Positions 30,231 to 39,218 of a stretch of 64,000 nucleotides of DNA are shown piece after piece; the stretch's first letter is position 1, and each line of letters starts with the position of its first letter. Both the position numbers and the translations under genes were made by a program. The notes beneath the pieces are model-generated. The model had not been told where the DNA came from, searched no databases, and was given only the letters and a program-made list of their open reading frames with translations. The stretch is from positions 5,704,001-5,768,000 of the forward strand of contig NZ_CP061378.1 of the NCBI RefSeq assembly GCF_015624485.1, written 5' to 3'. Origin of the DNA: Bradyrhizobium genosp. L. GTDB taxonomy: Bacteria > Pseudomonadota > Alphaproteobacteria > Rhizobiales > Xanthobacteraceae.

Positions 30231-31412
30231 TTACTCCGCCGCCTGCGTGGCGGGCGTCCGGATCTCGCGCGGCAGGATGATTGCGGCCACGATCGCAAGC
30301 AGGCACAGCGCGGCAAAGGCGCGCAGCATCATGGCAAAGCCGCCCTGGTCATAGAGCCAGGCCACCAGGCCCACGGAGGCGCCGGCCGCGGTGAAGCCGA
30401 CGAAGTAGCGCACCGAATAGGCGCGCGAGCGCCATTCCTCGGTGGTGTATTTGCCGACCATGGCATCGTTGACCGTGACCTGGCCGAACGCGCCCATCAC
30501 GATACCGATCGAGACCAGGATCAGCGGCAGGTTGGACAGGCTCGCCGCGAGATAGAGAAACGGCGCCAGCATGAACGACAGCGGCAGCGCCACCGTCTTG
30601 AGCGAATGCCGGTCGAGCAGCTTGCCGATCGTGTACTGCGTCATCGCGCCGAACACATAGACGGCGGCCGCGATCACGCCGAGCAGGGCCGGGCTCTTGG
30701 TCAGGTCGGCGAGCCGTTCGGCGAACAGCTTTGGCAGTGCCACCGTCACCGCGTTGAAGGTGGTCGAGATCGCGATCACCACGATCAGCAGCGACAGCAC
30801 CACGCGCCACATGTCCTGCTTGGCGACGCGTGCCTGCGCGGCCGCCTGCTTGGAGCCCTTGCGATCCTCATGCACCACCGTCATCGCGAAGGCGATGCCG
30901 ATCAGCACGGTGACGGTGCCGGGCACGATGAAGGCCCAGCGCCAGCCGAGATACTGCCCGATCACCCCGGAGACCAGCGCCGAGGAGGCGACGCCGAGAT
31001 TGCCCCAGACGCCGTTGATGCCCATCTGGGCGCCGAGCTTTTCGGCATAGGACACGATCATCGCGGTGCCGACCGGATGGTAGATCGAGGCGAAGATGCC
31101 GATTGCGAGCAGCGCGGCACCGAGCTGCCATGGCGTCTGAACGAAGCCGACCGAGATCATCGCAAGCCCGATGCCGACGAAGAAGATCACCATCATGTGG
31201 CGGCGGCTCCAGCGGTCACCGAGCCAACCGGTGATCAGCGAGCCGGCGCCGAAGGCGATGAAGCCCGGTGTCGCATACGGCAAAAGTTCCGAATAGGCCA
31301 TGCCGAGCGCCGGCCCCATGATGATCACGGCGGCGGCGAAAATCAGCATCGCATAATGGTCGATGAAATGCGCGGCGTTGACGAAGCTGATGACACGGCT
31401 AGGACTGTTCAT
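30231..31412 (-). CDS. MFS transporter, divergent from an AraC regulator
   Basis: 393 aa, 12 predicted helices. It has the loop motif GWLGDRWSRRHMM between helices 2 and 3, a repeat-like region at mid-protein (RVAKQDMWRVVLSL), and VRYFVGFTAAGASVG late. This matches the fosmidomycin-resistance-like/YfmO branch of small-molecule exporters. ATG 31412 chosen since MNSPSRVISFVNAAHF is the natural N-terminus. Only 65 nt separate it from the divergent AraC gene at 31478, which is the likely local regulator. Confidence 0.85.
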   Translation of the reverse strand: MNSPSRVISFVNAAHFIDHYAMLIFAAAVIIMGPALGMAYSELLPYATPGFIAFGAGSLITGWLGDRWSRRHMMVIFFVGIGLAMISVGFVQTPWQLGAALLAIGIFASIYHPVGTAMIVSYAEKLGAQMGINGVWGNLGVASSALVSGVIGQYLGWRWAFIVPGTVTVLIGIAFAMTVVHEDRKGSKQAAAQARVAKQDMWRVVLSLLIVVIAISTTFNAVTVALPKLFAERLADLTKSPALLGVIAAAVYVFGAMTQYTIGKLLDRHSLKTVALPLSFMLAPFLYLAASLSNLPLILVSIGIVMGAFGQVTVNDAMVGKYTTEEWRSRAYSVRYFVGFTAAGASVGLVAWLYDQGGFAMMLRAFAALCLLAIVAAIILPREIRTPATQAAE

Positions 31413-31477
31413 GGACACGGCTCTCAGGCGAATCTTCAATGGCACCGAAATAGGTTATAGGTGCTTGTCTTGACGGG

Positions 31478-32287
31478 ATGTCGCCAATGACTATCGCTAA
31501 CCCGCCAATCAGAGCCCTCTACGAGCAGCGCCGCATCACCGGCGACGGCGTGCATCTGGTCGCGCGCACCTATGAAAAGGGCGTCCGGCTCGATCCGCAC
31601 ATGCATCGCGAGGCGCAGCTGGTCTACGCCACCAGGGGCACCATGCAGGTGACCACGCCGAAGGGGCGCTGGCTGGTGCCGCCGGACCGCGCGGTGTGGG
31701 TGCCTGCCCTGTTCGGCCATGCGATCGACGTGCTCGCCGACATCGAGATGCGGACGCTGTATTTCGAGCAGGCCTGGCTCGCGCGCGAGGAGCGCAGCGA
31801 CAGTCTCGCCAACGAGTTCGTGGTGCGGGTCTCGCCGCTGCTGCACCAGGCGATCCTTGCGCTGTTCGACAAATCGAGCAGCGATGAACGGATCGAACTC
31901 CTGATCAGGCTGGTGATGCTGGAGCTGCACCGCGCCGAGGACCCCGCGACCTTCATACCGCTGCCGCAGGAGCCGCGCTGCCGCCGTGCCGCCGACATCG
32001 TGCTGGCAGATCCAACCCGCGACTACGAGATCGAGACGCTGGCGCGCACGGTCGGCACTTCGGCGCGGACCCTGTCGCGGCTATTCTCGGTGGAGACGCA
32101 ATTGTCGTTCAAGAGCTGGTGCCAGCGCGCCCGCATCGCAGCCGCGATCGAGCGGCTCTCGACGGACGTCAATGTCTCGGTCAAGCAAATCGCATCCGAC
32201 CTCGGTTATGCCAGCGTGCCGGCTTTTTCCCATGCCTTCCGCCAGGTCACCGGCAAGACGCCGACGGAATTTGCGGAGAAGACGTAA
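31478..32287 (+). CDS. AraC-family regulator with N-terminal cupin sensor
   Basis: 269 aa. A cupin domain (about residues 25-110: LDPHMHREAQLVYATRGTMQV, PPDRAVWVPALFGH) is followed by two HTH units (DYEIETLARTVGTSARTLSRLF and VSVKQIASDLGYASVPAFSHAFRQVTGKTP). Such regulators sense a small molecule and control an adjacent exporter, here the MFS gene at 30231-31412. ATG 31478 or 31487 are both possible starts; neither has a strong ribosome site. Confidence 0.87.
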   Translation: MSPMTIANPPIRALYEQRRITGDGVHLVARTYEKGVRLDPHMHREAQLVYATRGTMQVTTPKGRWLVPPDRAVWVPALFGHAIDVLADIEMRTLYFEQAWLAREERSDSLANEFVVRVSPLLHQAILALFDKSSSDERIELLIRLVMLELHRAEDPATFIPLPQEPRCRRAADIVLADPTRDYEIETLARTVGTSARTLSRLFSVETQLSFKSWCQRARIAAAIERLSTDVNVSVKQIASDLGYASVPAFSHAFRQVTGKTPTEFAEKT

Positions 32288-32485
32288 GTGACGCTCGTCA
32301 TACACTGACATTCGTCATTCGCGGGCTTGGGGAAGCGACGCCATCCTACGGACGGCTATGCCCAGACATGACGCGTATACCGTTATCAAGCTGCGCCATA
32401 TTTCCGCACGATCCATGCGTTTGATTCAGGTGCTCCCGACCTTAAATCCGGTGTAAGGTTCGGCTTCACTGGATACGTCCCGCCC

Positions 32486-33850
32486 ATGGCCAACGCCTTT
32501 TTCTCTGATCTGCTCTCGACGATTTCCGAACGCGGCCGCACCCTGTTGCGTCGCGCCGGCCCGGCCGACGACATGCAGGACGCCTCCGAGCTGGTGGAAT
32601 TGTGCGAAGCGCTGCTGTCGGGCCGCGGCGAGGCCTCCGGCACCGCGATGGCGCGCGAGGTCCTTGACCGCTACCACCATCTCGATGCCGCCGGCCGCCT
32701 CACCTTCTTCCAGAGCCTCGCCCGCGATTTCGGGCCTGATCACGGCAGGCTGATGCAGGCGATCGACAATTGGCGCGCCAAAATGAACGACAAGGCCAAT
32801 GGCGACGACGCCAGCGATCTGCATTTTGCCTCCGAGCCGCGGCGGCAGGAATTGATCCGCCGGCTCAACCGCGCACCTGGCGGCACCGGTGAGCTGGTCT
32901 CGATGCGAACCGATCTGCTTTCACTGACGAAGGGCAACAAGGACCTCGCCGCGCTCGATCGCGACGTGGTGCATCTGCTCTCGTCCTGGTTCAACAGGGG
33001 ATTCCTCGTGCTGCGCAGGATAGACTGGTCGTCGCCGGCGAACATTCTGGAGAAGATCATCCGCTATGAGGCGGTGCACGAGATCCGCGACTGGGACGAC
33101 CTGCGCCGCCGCATCGATCCGGTCGACCGCCGCTGCTACGCCTTCTTCCATCCCGCGCTGCCCGACGAGCCGCTGATCTTCGTCGAGGTCGCGCTGACCG
33201 AAGCCATCCCCGGCGCGATCGCGCCGCTGCTCGCCGAGGAACGTGAGCCGGTCCCGGTCGAGCGCGCCCGCACCGCCGTGTTCTACTCGATCTCCAACAC
33301 CCAGCGCGGGCTCGGCGGCATCTCCTTCGGCAGCTTCCTGATCAAGCAGGTCGCCGAGGAGTTGCGCCGCGAACTGCCGAAGCTCGACAATTTCGTGACG
33401 CTGTCGCCGGTGCCCGGCTTCACGCAGTGGGTCAAGCAAGCCGATGACGTGCCGCTCACCGAGGACGAGCGCCAGCTGCTGGAGAGCCTCGACATATCAG
33501 GCTGGCCTGACAATGCCGAGCTCGAAGCCCAGCTGCGCGTCGTGCTGGAGCCGCTCGCGGCCTATTACTTCCTCAAGGCCCGTACACCGAAGGGGCGGCT
33601 GATCGATTCCGTCGCGCGCTTCCATCTCGGCAACGGCGCGCGGTTGGAACGCATCAACTGGCTCGGCGACCTCTCGCCCAAGGGCCTGCGCGAATCCGCC
33701 GGAATCATGGTCAACTATCTCTATCGCCTCGACGACATCGAGAAGAACCACGAGGCCTACGCCAACAATGGCGAGGTGATCGCCTCCAGCGCGGTGAAGA
33801 AGCTCCTGAAGGGCGAAGGCCGGCGGCTGCTGGACATGCGGCTGGGGTAA
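32486..33850 (+). CDS. Malonyl-CoA decarboxylase
   Basis: 454 aa; converts malonyl-CoA to acetyl-CoA + CO2 and, in rhizobia, supports malonate use. N-terminal helical oligomerisation domain (about 1-120) and C-terminal GNAT-like catalytic domain with VFYSISNTQRGLGGISFG (catalytic Ser region), GNGARLERINWLGDLS and SAGIMVNYLY. Length and order match MatA/MCD. The other mat genes (matB, matC) are not adjacent, so it stands alone. The hairpin 33861-33895 lies 10 nt after the stop. Confidence 0.92.
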   Translation: MANAFFSDLLSTISERGRTLLRRAGPADDMQDASELVELCEALLSGRGEASGTAMAREVLDRYHHLDAAGRLTFFQSLARDFGPDHGRLMQAIDNWRAKMNDKANGDDASDLHFASEPRRQELIRRLNRAPGGTGELVSMRTDLLSLTKGNKDLAALDRDVVHLLSSWFNRGFLVLRRIDWSSPANILEKIIRYEAVHEIRDWDDLRRRIDPVDRRCYAFFHPALPDEPLIFVEVALTEAIPGAIAPLLAEEREPVPVERARTAVFYSISNTQRGLGGISFGSFLIKQVAEELRRELPKLDNFVTLSPVPGFTQWVKQADDVPLTEDERQLLESLDISGWPDNAELEAQLRVVLEPLAAYYFLKARTPKGRLIDSVARFHLGNGARLERINWLGDLSPKGLRESAGIMVNYLYRLDDIEKNHEAYANNGEVIASSAVKKLLKGEGRRLLDMRLG

Positions 33851-33860
33851 GGCCCCGCTC

Positions 33861-33895
33861 TCCACGTCATTGCGAGGAGCTCGCAATGACGTGGA
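33861..33895. terminator. Perfect palindrome (cgtcattgcgag type), probable bidirectional terminator
   Basis: 16-bp inverted repeat tccacgtcattgcgag / ctcgcaatgacgtgga with a 3-nt loop, between the convergent malonyl-CoA decarboxylase and DUF2157-like genes; on the plus strand it is followed by taaaata. The arm belongs to the cgtcattgcg repeat family seen at 38361. Confidence 0.7.
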
Positions 33896-33902
33896 TAAAA
33901 TA

Positions 33903-34964
33903 TCACGTCGACGCCGACCGCCCCCGCAGCAGCGCCGCGGGGAGATGCGTCGCAAGCCAGCCTGCGATCGCGCGCTCGTTGCGATGGTAGAGCAGGCCGG
34001 CGGCGATCACGGCAATTCCGATCAGGGACAGCGCGAACGGAAACAGCAGCGTATCCTTGAACACGACATCGGCGAGATGTCCGAGATAGAGGCAGATGCC
34101 GAACGCGCCGAACACCGCATAGGCGCGCCGCATCAGGATCACGGCCAACGCGAGCAGGCCGGCATTGAACAGGCAATACAGCGCCCGCCCGAACTCAGTC
34201 GCGCTGCTGGATGCCGTGATGCCACCCCAGAACGCCATCAGCCCGAACAGATGCAGCCAGAACGCAAAGTCGCCGCTGCGGCTGCGGTAGTCCACCGTCC
34301 AGGCCGCCGCCAGGACGAGCAGCCCAAACCAGACCGAGACCCGGCGCCGCGTCTCAAAGTCGGCGTAAGCCGTGCCGCTGAACCACGGTGCCAGGTCCAT
34401 CGACATGAACCACAGCGCGACCGCGATGATCGCGACGATGAAGGCAAAGCGGTAATAGCGCAGCGCAACGACACCGGCGGCGACGGTTGCGATCTCCATG
34501 AACAACCAGCTGCCTTTGATCCAGATGTAGAAGTCCTGCACCGTGCCGGGCTTGCCGAACTGGCCCCACCAGCCAAGCTCATCCTGGATGCCGTAGACCG
34601 CGAGCGGCGCCATCGACACCGCGATCGCGATCAGGAGGCCGCCCGGAACGCGCAGATGCTTGCGGTGCCAGAGATGGTGGCCTGCCACGGTGAAGGCGGC
34701 CGCATAGGCGAGCGCGGTGAGCGCGAGCGCGCGGCCGCCCATCTGCGTGAAGGCCAGGGTCGAGAACAGGCCCATGGCGCCGATCACGATCAAGGCGCCG
34801 GCGTACCAGAGCAGATACGCCACATCGAATTTCGCCGGCCGCGCGCCGTCCAACTGGCCCTGCGGCCGGTCGCTCGCCAGGAAGCCGAGCAGCCGCTCCA
34901 GATCGGCCGGGCTGATCACCCCGGCATCGGCCGCAAGCCGCAGATCTCGCACTGAATAGTCCAT
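33903..34964 (-). CDS. DUF2157-like multi-pass membrane protein
   Basis: 353 aa. Short cytoplasmic N-terminus (DYSVRDLRLAADAGVISPADLERLLGFL) with the DUF2157 pattern, then about nine hydrophobic helices (AYLLWYAGALIVIGAMG, ALALTALAYAAAFTVAG, FAFIVAIIAVALWFMS, and on). The C-terminus is Arg-rich. ATG 34964 is preceded by GGGAGC at good spacing. Function of the family is unknown; no transport motif is apparent. Confidence 0.75.
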   Translation of the reverse strand: MDYSVRDLRLAADAGVISPADLERLLGFLASDRPQGQLDGARPAKFDVAYLLWYAGALIVIGAMGLFSTLAFTQMGGRALALTALAYAAAFTVAGHHLWHRKHLRVPGGLLIAIAVSMAPLAVYGIQDELGWWGQFGKPGTVQDFYIWIKGSWLFMEIATVAAGVVALRYYRFAFIVAIIAVALWFMSMDLAPWFSGTAYADFETRRRVSVWFGLLVLAAAWTVDYRSRSGDFAFWLHLFGLMAFWGGITASSSATEFGRALYCLFNAGLLALAVILMRRAYAVFGAFGICLYLGHLADVVFKDTLLFPFALSLIGIAVIAAGLLYHRNERAIAGWLATHLPAALLRGRSAST

Positions 34965-35352
34965 CCGATTGCTCCCGCGTGGCGGTTGGTGCCGCTCCCG
35001 GGTCAAGCGGGAGCGGCATGGCTTCGGATCATGAGTATATTCAAACTTGAGCGATGTTCAATATTATTTTGAGCAATGCTCACACGATTCCGTGAGACGA
35101 CCCGCACGAGGAGTCGCGCGGCTACCTCCAGGAGCATGAAGCGTCAGCCGCGCGACGGGCTGATTTCTGTTTCTTCTTGTTGCTGAAAATCAGACGGAAA
35201 GAATTCGTGGCCCTCCGCGGTCGCAATGTTGCGAGATGTGACACGACACGGATCGCCACGCTGCGAGGTTGCCAAACGTTCACTTGCCGATTTCAGAACA
35301 AGCGGGAGAGTGATCGATGGCTCGGGGCCAATGCAGGCAAGACAGGATGTCA
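34965..35352. other. AT-richer intergenic region, nothing recognisable
   Basis: About 390 nt. The stretch 35030-35180 is clearly less GC-rich than its surroundings (tatattcaaacttgagcgatg...) and includes ttgagcgatgttcaatattattttgagcaatgctca, an imperfect inverted repeat that could be an operator or promoter for the membrane-protein gene. I see no coding sequence. Confidence 0.45.
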
Positions 35353-35700
35353 ATGCTTCAGAACTTTGGCGTGGCGCGCTCCGCGCGATTGCCGGCGAGC
35401 GGCAATCCCAGCCCCCGCACGATGAAAGCCGGCCTTGATGACGATCTGAAGCAACGCTTGTCCAGGCTGCTGCGTATCTGCATCGGCCTAATGCGAAGAT
35501 GGGATTGGACCGGCCGCTTGCTGTCGCGCGACTCCGAGATCGGCGACTATCGGCGGCTGGAGCGCATCTGCCGGCAGCTCGCCGCGCAAGCCACGATGCC
35601 GGAGCAGCACACCGCGATGCTGATCATGGCGCGGCGCTATCGCGCGGCCGCCAGAGCTCTCGCGCGCGGCCATCGATTCGCGATCGCAAAAGCGCTTTAG
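35353..35700 (+). CDS. Small basic hypothetical protein, uncertain
   Basis: A 115-residue frame from ATG 35353 (MLQNFGVARSARLPAS...), preceded by AGG seven bases upstream. The later part is Arg-rich and helical (SRLLRICIGLMRRWDWTGRLLSRDSEIGD; MLIMARRYRAAARALARGH). It could equally start at ATG 35422. No family recognised; high-GC frames of this size arise by chance, so this is a tentative call. Confidence 0.35.
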   Translation: MLQNFGVARSARLPASGNPSPRTMKAGLDDDLKQRLSRLLRICIGLMRRWDWTGRLLSRDSEIGDYRRLERICRQLAAQATMPEQHTAMLIMARRYRAAARALARGHRFAIAKAL

Positions 35701-36009
35701 CTCGACGTCGGCTTCGACGCACATCCGGCGCTGACGATCACATCATCGTGCGCGATCTCCGACGTCATCGATTGCTCAGCAATCTCGCGCCTATCGCCGT
35801 CGAGAAAATGCCGTCGATGAGTCTCTTTTCACGCGCTCTCTGACACGAACCTTGCGTGCGTGTTTCGCCGATCAATGCGGAAACCTGCGATGCGCGTTCG
35901 CTTACAAATCGACATTCATCGAGCTTGCGACAATTTCACGATACACGCGCGCGATTTTCCTTATGGTCCTCGGCGGGGTTGGTCGTGACATCGCATGGGG
36001 ACTCTCATC
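35701..36009. other. Upstream region of the outer membrane protein gene
   Basis: 309 nt without a gene. It should include the promoter of the beta-barrel gene; the stretch cgatacacgcgcgcgattttcctt lies about 60 nt before the ATG but I cannot assign boxes with confidence. Confidence 0.4.
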
Positions 36010-36777
36010 ATGAAAAGAATTCTGCTTGGCGTCGCTGGCTTCGCAGCAATCGCCACACCGGCCTTCGCGGCCGATCTCGCGCCGCGCACATATGTGCCGA
36101 CGAAGGCGCCGCCGCTGGTTTCGCCGGCCTATGACTGGAGCGGCTTCTACGTCGGCATCAACGGCGGCGGCGGATGGAGCCGGGATTGCTGGAACAACAC
36201 CGCCCTATTCGGCACGGCCGTGAGCCCGAGCGTCGGCGAAGGTTGCGGCAGCAATTCGGGCGGCACGGTCGGCGGCCAGGTCGGCTATCGCTGGCAATCC
36301 GCGTCGTGGGTGTTCGGCGTCGAGGCGCAGGGCAACTGGGCCGACATCTCCGGATCGAACCAGAGCCTGGTGTTTGCCAACGTCACCAACCAGAGCAAGA
36401 TGGACGCCTTCGGACTGTTCACCGGCCAGATCGGCTATGCCTGGAACAACGTGCTGCTCTACGTGAAGGGCGGCGCCGCCGTCACCGACAATCAATATTC
36501 CGGCTGGTCGAACGTGTCAGGCATCCAGCTCAGCTCGGCCAACGATACGCGCTGGGGCGGCACCGTCGGTGTCGGCCTCGAATACGGCTTTGCGCCGAAC
36601 TGGTCGGTGGCCGTCGAATACGACCACCTGTTCATGGGGAGCGAGAACAACACCTTCATCGGCGTTGCGCCCGCCAATCTCGGCGTCAACACGCGCAACG
36701 AAGACATCAGCCAGGACGTCGACCTCGTTACCGCGCGGCTCAACTACCGCTTCGGCTATGGCAGCAGCAGGTACTGA
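36010..36777 (+). CDS. Outer membrane beta-barrel protein (Omp25/31-like)
   Basis: 255 aa. Signal peptide MKRILLGVAGFAAIATPAFA, then the rhizobial Omp25/31 N-terminus ADLAPRTYVPTKAPPLVSPAYDWSGFYVGINGGGGW. Alternating amphipathic strands fill the rest and the protein ends in an aromatic-terminated strand (TARLNYRFGYGSSRY), typical for Bam-dependent insertion. Such porin-like proteins are abundant in Bradyrhizobium outer membranes. ATG 36010 chosen at the signal peptide; a frame start five codons upstream is unlikely. Confidence 0.88.
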   Translation: MKRILLGVAGFAAIATPAFAADLAPRTYVPTKAPPLVSPAYDWSGFYVGINGGGGWSRDCWNNTALFGTAVSPSVGEGCGSNSGGTVGGQVGYRWQSASWVFGVEAQGNWADISGSNQSLVFANVTNQSKMDAFGLFTGQIGYAWNNVLLYVKGGAAVTDNQYSGWSNVSGIQLSSANDTRWGGTVGVGLEYGFAPNWSVAVEYDHLFMGSENNTFIGVAPANLGVNTRNEDISQDVDLVTARLNYRFGYGSSRY

Positions 36778-36810
36778 TCCACAGAACGCGATGGTGAAAG
36801 GTCAATCAGA

Positions 36811-37116
36811 GTGAATCTGAAAATGGTGCGTCAAGCGATCCTCGTCCTCTTTGCCGCGGCTGCGCTCGGGATGCTTGCTCCCGACGCCGCCTCGGCGCGC
36901 GGCGGCTACGGCGGCGGATTCCACGGTGGATTTGGCCGCGGCGGCTTCTATCGCGGATATGGCTGGGGCTACGGACCGGGCTTCTACTACGGACCCGGCT
37001 ATACCTACGGCTATCCGTACTACGGTTATCCGGCCTATGGCGGCTGCTACCGTGTCCGGCAGCGCGTGCATACAACGCGCGGCTGGCACTATCGCATCGT
37101 GCGGGTCTGCGACTGA
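36811..37116 (+). CDS. Exported Gly/Tyr-rich protein
   Basis: 101 aa. Signal peptide (AILVLFAAAALGMLAPDAASA) followed by a Gly/Tyr/Phe/Pro-rich low-complexity region (RGGYGGGFHGGFGRGGFYRGYGWGYGPG...) and a C-terminal Cys-containing segment (YGGCYRVRQRVHTTRGWHYRIVRVCD). Rhizobial proteins of this sort are surface or periplasmic, function unknown. Start GTG 36811 (AAAGG upstream) or ATG 36823. 33 nt after the beta-barrel gene, maybe co-transcribed. Confidence 0.75.
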   Translation: MNLKMVRQAILVLFAAAALGMLAPDAASARGGYGGGFHGGFGRGGFYRGYGWGYGPGFYYGPGYTYGYPYYGYPAYGGCYRVRQRVHTTRGWHYRIVRVCD

Positions 37117-37149
37117 TTGCAGGGCGCGCAGTGACGACAACTGCGCCCT

Positions 37150-38319
37150 TTACTCCGCCAGCGCTTTCATCTCCTTGTAGAGATCTGACTTGCCCTCGAA
37201 GCCGATGCCCGGAAGATCGGGCATCGTGATGTGGCCAGCCTCGACGCGCACGCCGTCGGGGAAGCCGCCATAGGGCTGGAACAGGTCGGGATAGCTCTCA
37301 TTGCCGCCGAGGCCTAAGCCGGCGGCGATGTTGAGCGACATCTGGTGGCCGCCATGCGGAATGCAGCGGCTCGGCGACCAGCCATGGGTCTTCAGCACGG
37401 CAAGCGTGCGCAGATATTCGCACAGCCCGTAGGACAGCGCGCAGTCGAATTGCAGCCAGTCGCGGTCCGGGCGCATGCCGCCATAGCGGATCAGATTCCT
37501 CGCGTCCTGGTGGCTGAACAGGTTTTCGCCGGTCGCCATCGGACCGGGATAGAATTCGGCGAGCGCGGCCTGCAGCGCATAGTCGAGGGGATCGCCGGCC
37601 TCCTCGTACCAGAACAGCGGATAGTCCCGCAGCATCCTGGCGTAGGCGATCGCGGTCTCCAGGTCGAAACGGCCGTTGGCGTCGACCGCGAGCTGCGCGC
37701 CGCTGCCGATCTCGTTGAGCACCGCTTCGATACGCGCGCGATCCTCGGCAATCGGGGCGCCGCCGATCTTCATCTTCACGACATTGTAGCCGCGGTCGAG
37801 ATAGCCGCGCATCTCCTTGCGCAGCGCGGAGAGATCCTTGCCGGGATAGTAGTAGCCGCCGGCAGCGTAGACGAAGACGCGCGGATTGGCCGACACGCCA
37901 TGGCGCTCCGCAAGCAAACGAAACAGCGGCTTGCCTGCGATCTTCGCCACCGCATCCCACACCGCCATGTCGATGGTGCCGACCGCGACCGAGCGCTCGC
38001 CATGGCCGCCCGGCTTCTCGTTCGACATCAAGGTCGACCAGACCTTGTCGGGGTCGAGATTATCGCCGCTGGCGTCGAGCAGCGACGCCGGATCGGCCTC
38101 CTTCAGCCGCGGCGCGAAGCGCTCGCGGATCAGGCCGCCCTGCCCGTAACGGCCGTTGGAATTGAAGCCGTAGCCGACCACCCGCCTGCCGTCGCGCACC
38201 ACGTCGGTGACCACGGCGACCAGGCTCGATGTCATCTTGCTGAAATCGATATAGGCGTTGCGGATCGGCGAGGAGATCGGTTTTGTCACTTCGCGGACGT
38301 CGACGATGCGGACGGACAT
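37150..38319 (-). CDS. tarD: D-tartrate dehydratase
   Basis: 389 aa enolase-superfamily enzyme that dehydrates D-(-)-tartrate to oxaloacetate. The length and residue numbering agree with the characterised Bradyrhizobium japonicum TarD: Lys184 in VVKMKIGG, metal ligands Asp213 (AVDANGRFD), Glu239 (WYEE) and Glu265 (ATGENLF), His322 in CIPHGGHQMS. The start MSVRIVDVREVTKPISS is conserved. Probably monocistronic: a repeat unit separates it from the next minus-strand gene. No tartrate transporter is adjacent. Confidence 0.93.
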   Translation of the reverse strand: MSVRIVDVREVTKPISSPIRNAYIDFSKMTSSLVAVVTDVVRDGRRVVGYGFNSNGRYGQGGLIRERFAPRLKEADPASLLDASGDNLDPDKVWSTLMSNEKPGGHGERSVAVGTIDMAVWDAVAKIAGKPLFRLLAERHGVSANPRVFVYAAGGYYYPGKDLSALRKEMRGYLDRGYNVVKMKIGGAPIAEDRARIEAVLNEIGSGAQLAVDANGRFDLETAIAYARMLRDYPLFWYEEAGDPLDYALQAALAEFYPGPMATGENLFSHQDARNLIRYGGMRPDRDWLQFDCALSYGLCEYLRTLAVLKTHGWSPSRCIPHGGHQMSLNIAAGLGLGGNESYPDLFQPYGGFPDGVRVEAGHITMPDLPGIGFEGKSDLYKEMKALAE

Positions 38320-38360
38320 GGGGGTTGCTTTCTATGTTGGTTTTTCGGCTACCTCCACAC

Positions 38361-38445
38361 CGTCATTGCGAGCGAAGCGAAGCAATCCATTTCACGGCAT
38401 AACGGATAGATGGATTGCTTCGTCGCTTCGCTCCTCGCAATGACG
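38361..38445. repeat. Inverted repeat (cgtcattgcgagcgaagcg family)
   Basis: Arm cgtcattgcgagcgaagcgaagcaatccat returns inverted as atggattgcttcg...cgcttcgctcctcgcaatgacg. Lies upstream of tarD and at the 3' end of the amidase-gpx-DUF3297 operon. Confidence 0.8.
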
Positions 38446-38474
38446 GAGGATGGACGACGGCCAGCGTCGGTCCG

Positions 38475-38744
38475 TCAGGACTTCGCTTTGTCCCTGAAAT
38501 ACGGCTCGACCGCGCCGTGCACCTTCAGCGTCAGCGGATTGCCGTGACGATCCTTGGCGTTGCCGGCCGTGACACGCACCCAGCCCTCGCTGATGCAGTA
38601 CTCCTCGACATTGGTCTTCTCGACGCCCTTGAAGCGGATGCCGACGTCGCGCGACAAGATCGCCTCGTTGTAGTAGGGGCTGTTCGGATCGATCGAAAGA
38701 CGATCCGGAAACTGGTCGTTGGTGGTGTCGTCGTTCTCGCTCAT
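38475..38744 (-). CDS. DUF3297 family protein
   Basis: 89 aa, soluble. Reads SENDDTTNDQFPDRLSIDPNSPYYNEAILSRDVGIRF, then KTNVEEYCISEGWVRVTAGN and LTLKVHGAVEPYFRDK, the DUF3297 pattern; it is a glutathione-peroxidase neighbour in many proteobacteria. ATG 38744 overlaps the gpx stop by 4 nt (ATGA) with GAGG seven bases upstream. Function unknown; last gene of the amidase-gpx operon. Confidence 0.85.
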   Translation of the reverse strand: MSENDDTTNDQFPDRLSIDPNSPYYNEAILSRDVGIRFKGVEKTNVEEYCISEGWVRVTAGNAKDRHGNPLTLKVHGAVEPYFRDKAKS

Positions 38745-39217
38745 AGCAACGCCTCGATATCCTTCTTCAATCCTTCGGGCCGGGCGGTCGGCGCATGCCG
38801 CGACACGACCTTGCCGCTGCGGTCGACCAGGAATTTGGTGAAATTCCATTTGATCGAAGACCCGAGCAGGCTCGACTTCTCACGTTTCAGATACGCGTAC
38901 AATGGGTGCGCATGGGCGCCATTGACGTCGATCTTGGCGAACATCGGAAACGTCACGGCATATTTGGTCTCGCAGAAGTCGGCAATCTGCTTGGCGTCGC
39001 CCGGTTCCTGCGCGCCGAACTGGTTGCAGGGGAAGCCGAGCACCGCAAAGCCGCGCGGGGAAAGATCCGTGTAGAGCTGCTGCAGGCCCTTGTATTGCGG
39101 GGTGAAGCCGCAGGCGCTCGCGGTGTTGACGATCAGCAGCACCTCGCCCTTGAAACCTTGCAGCGGCACGTCCTCTCCGGCGAGCGACTTGGCGGAGAAA
39201 TCATAGACTGTCGGCAT
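38741..39217 (-). CDS. Glutathione peroxidase (Cys type)
   Basis: 158 aa. Reduces peroxides with thioredoxin or glutathione. The catalytic Cys36 is in NTASACGFTPQY (Cys in place of Sec), with the other triad residues in GFPCNQFG (Gln66) and KWNFTKFLVD (Trp). The C-terminus is normal. Starts 1 nt after the amidase stop codon and overlaps DUF3297 by 4 nt, so the three genes are translationally coupled. Confidence 0.92.
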   Translation of the reverse strand: MPTVYDFSAKSLAGEDVPLQGFKGEVLLIVNTASACGFTPQYKGLQQLYTDLSPRGFAVLGFPCNQFGAQEPGDAKQIADFCETKYAVTFPMFAKIDVNGAHAHPLYAYLKREKSSLLGSSIKWNFTKFLVDRSGKVVSRHAPTARPEGLKKDIEALL

Positions 39218-39218
39218 G

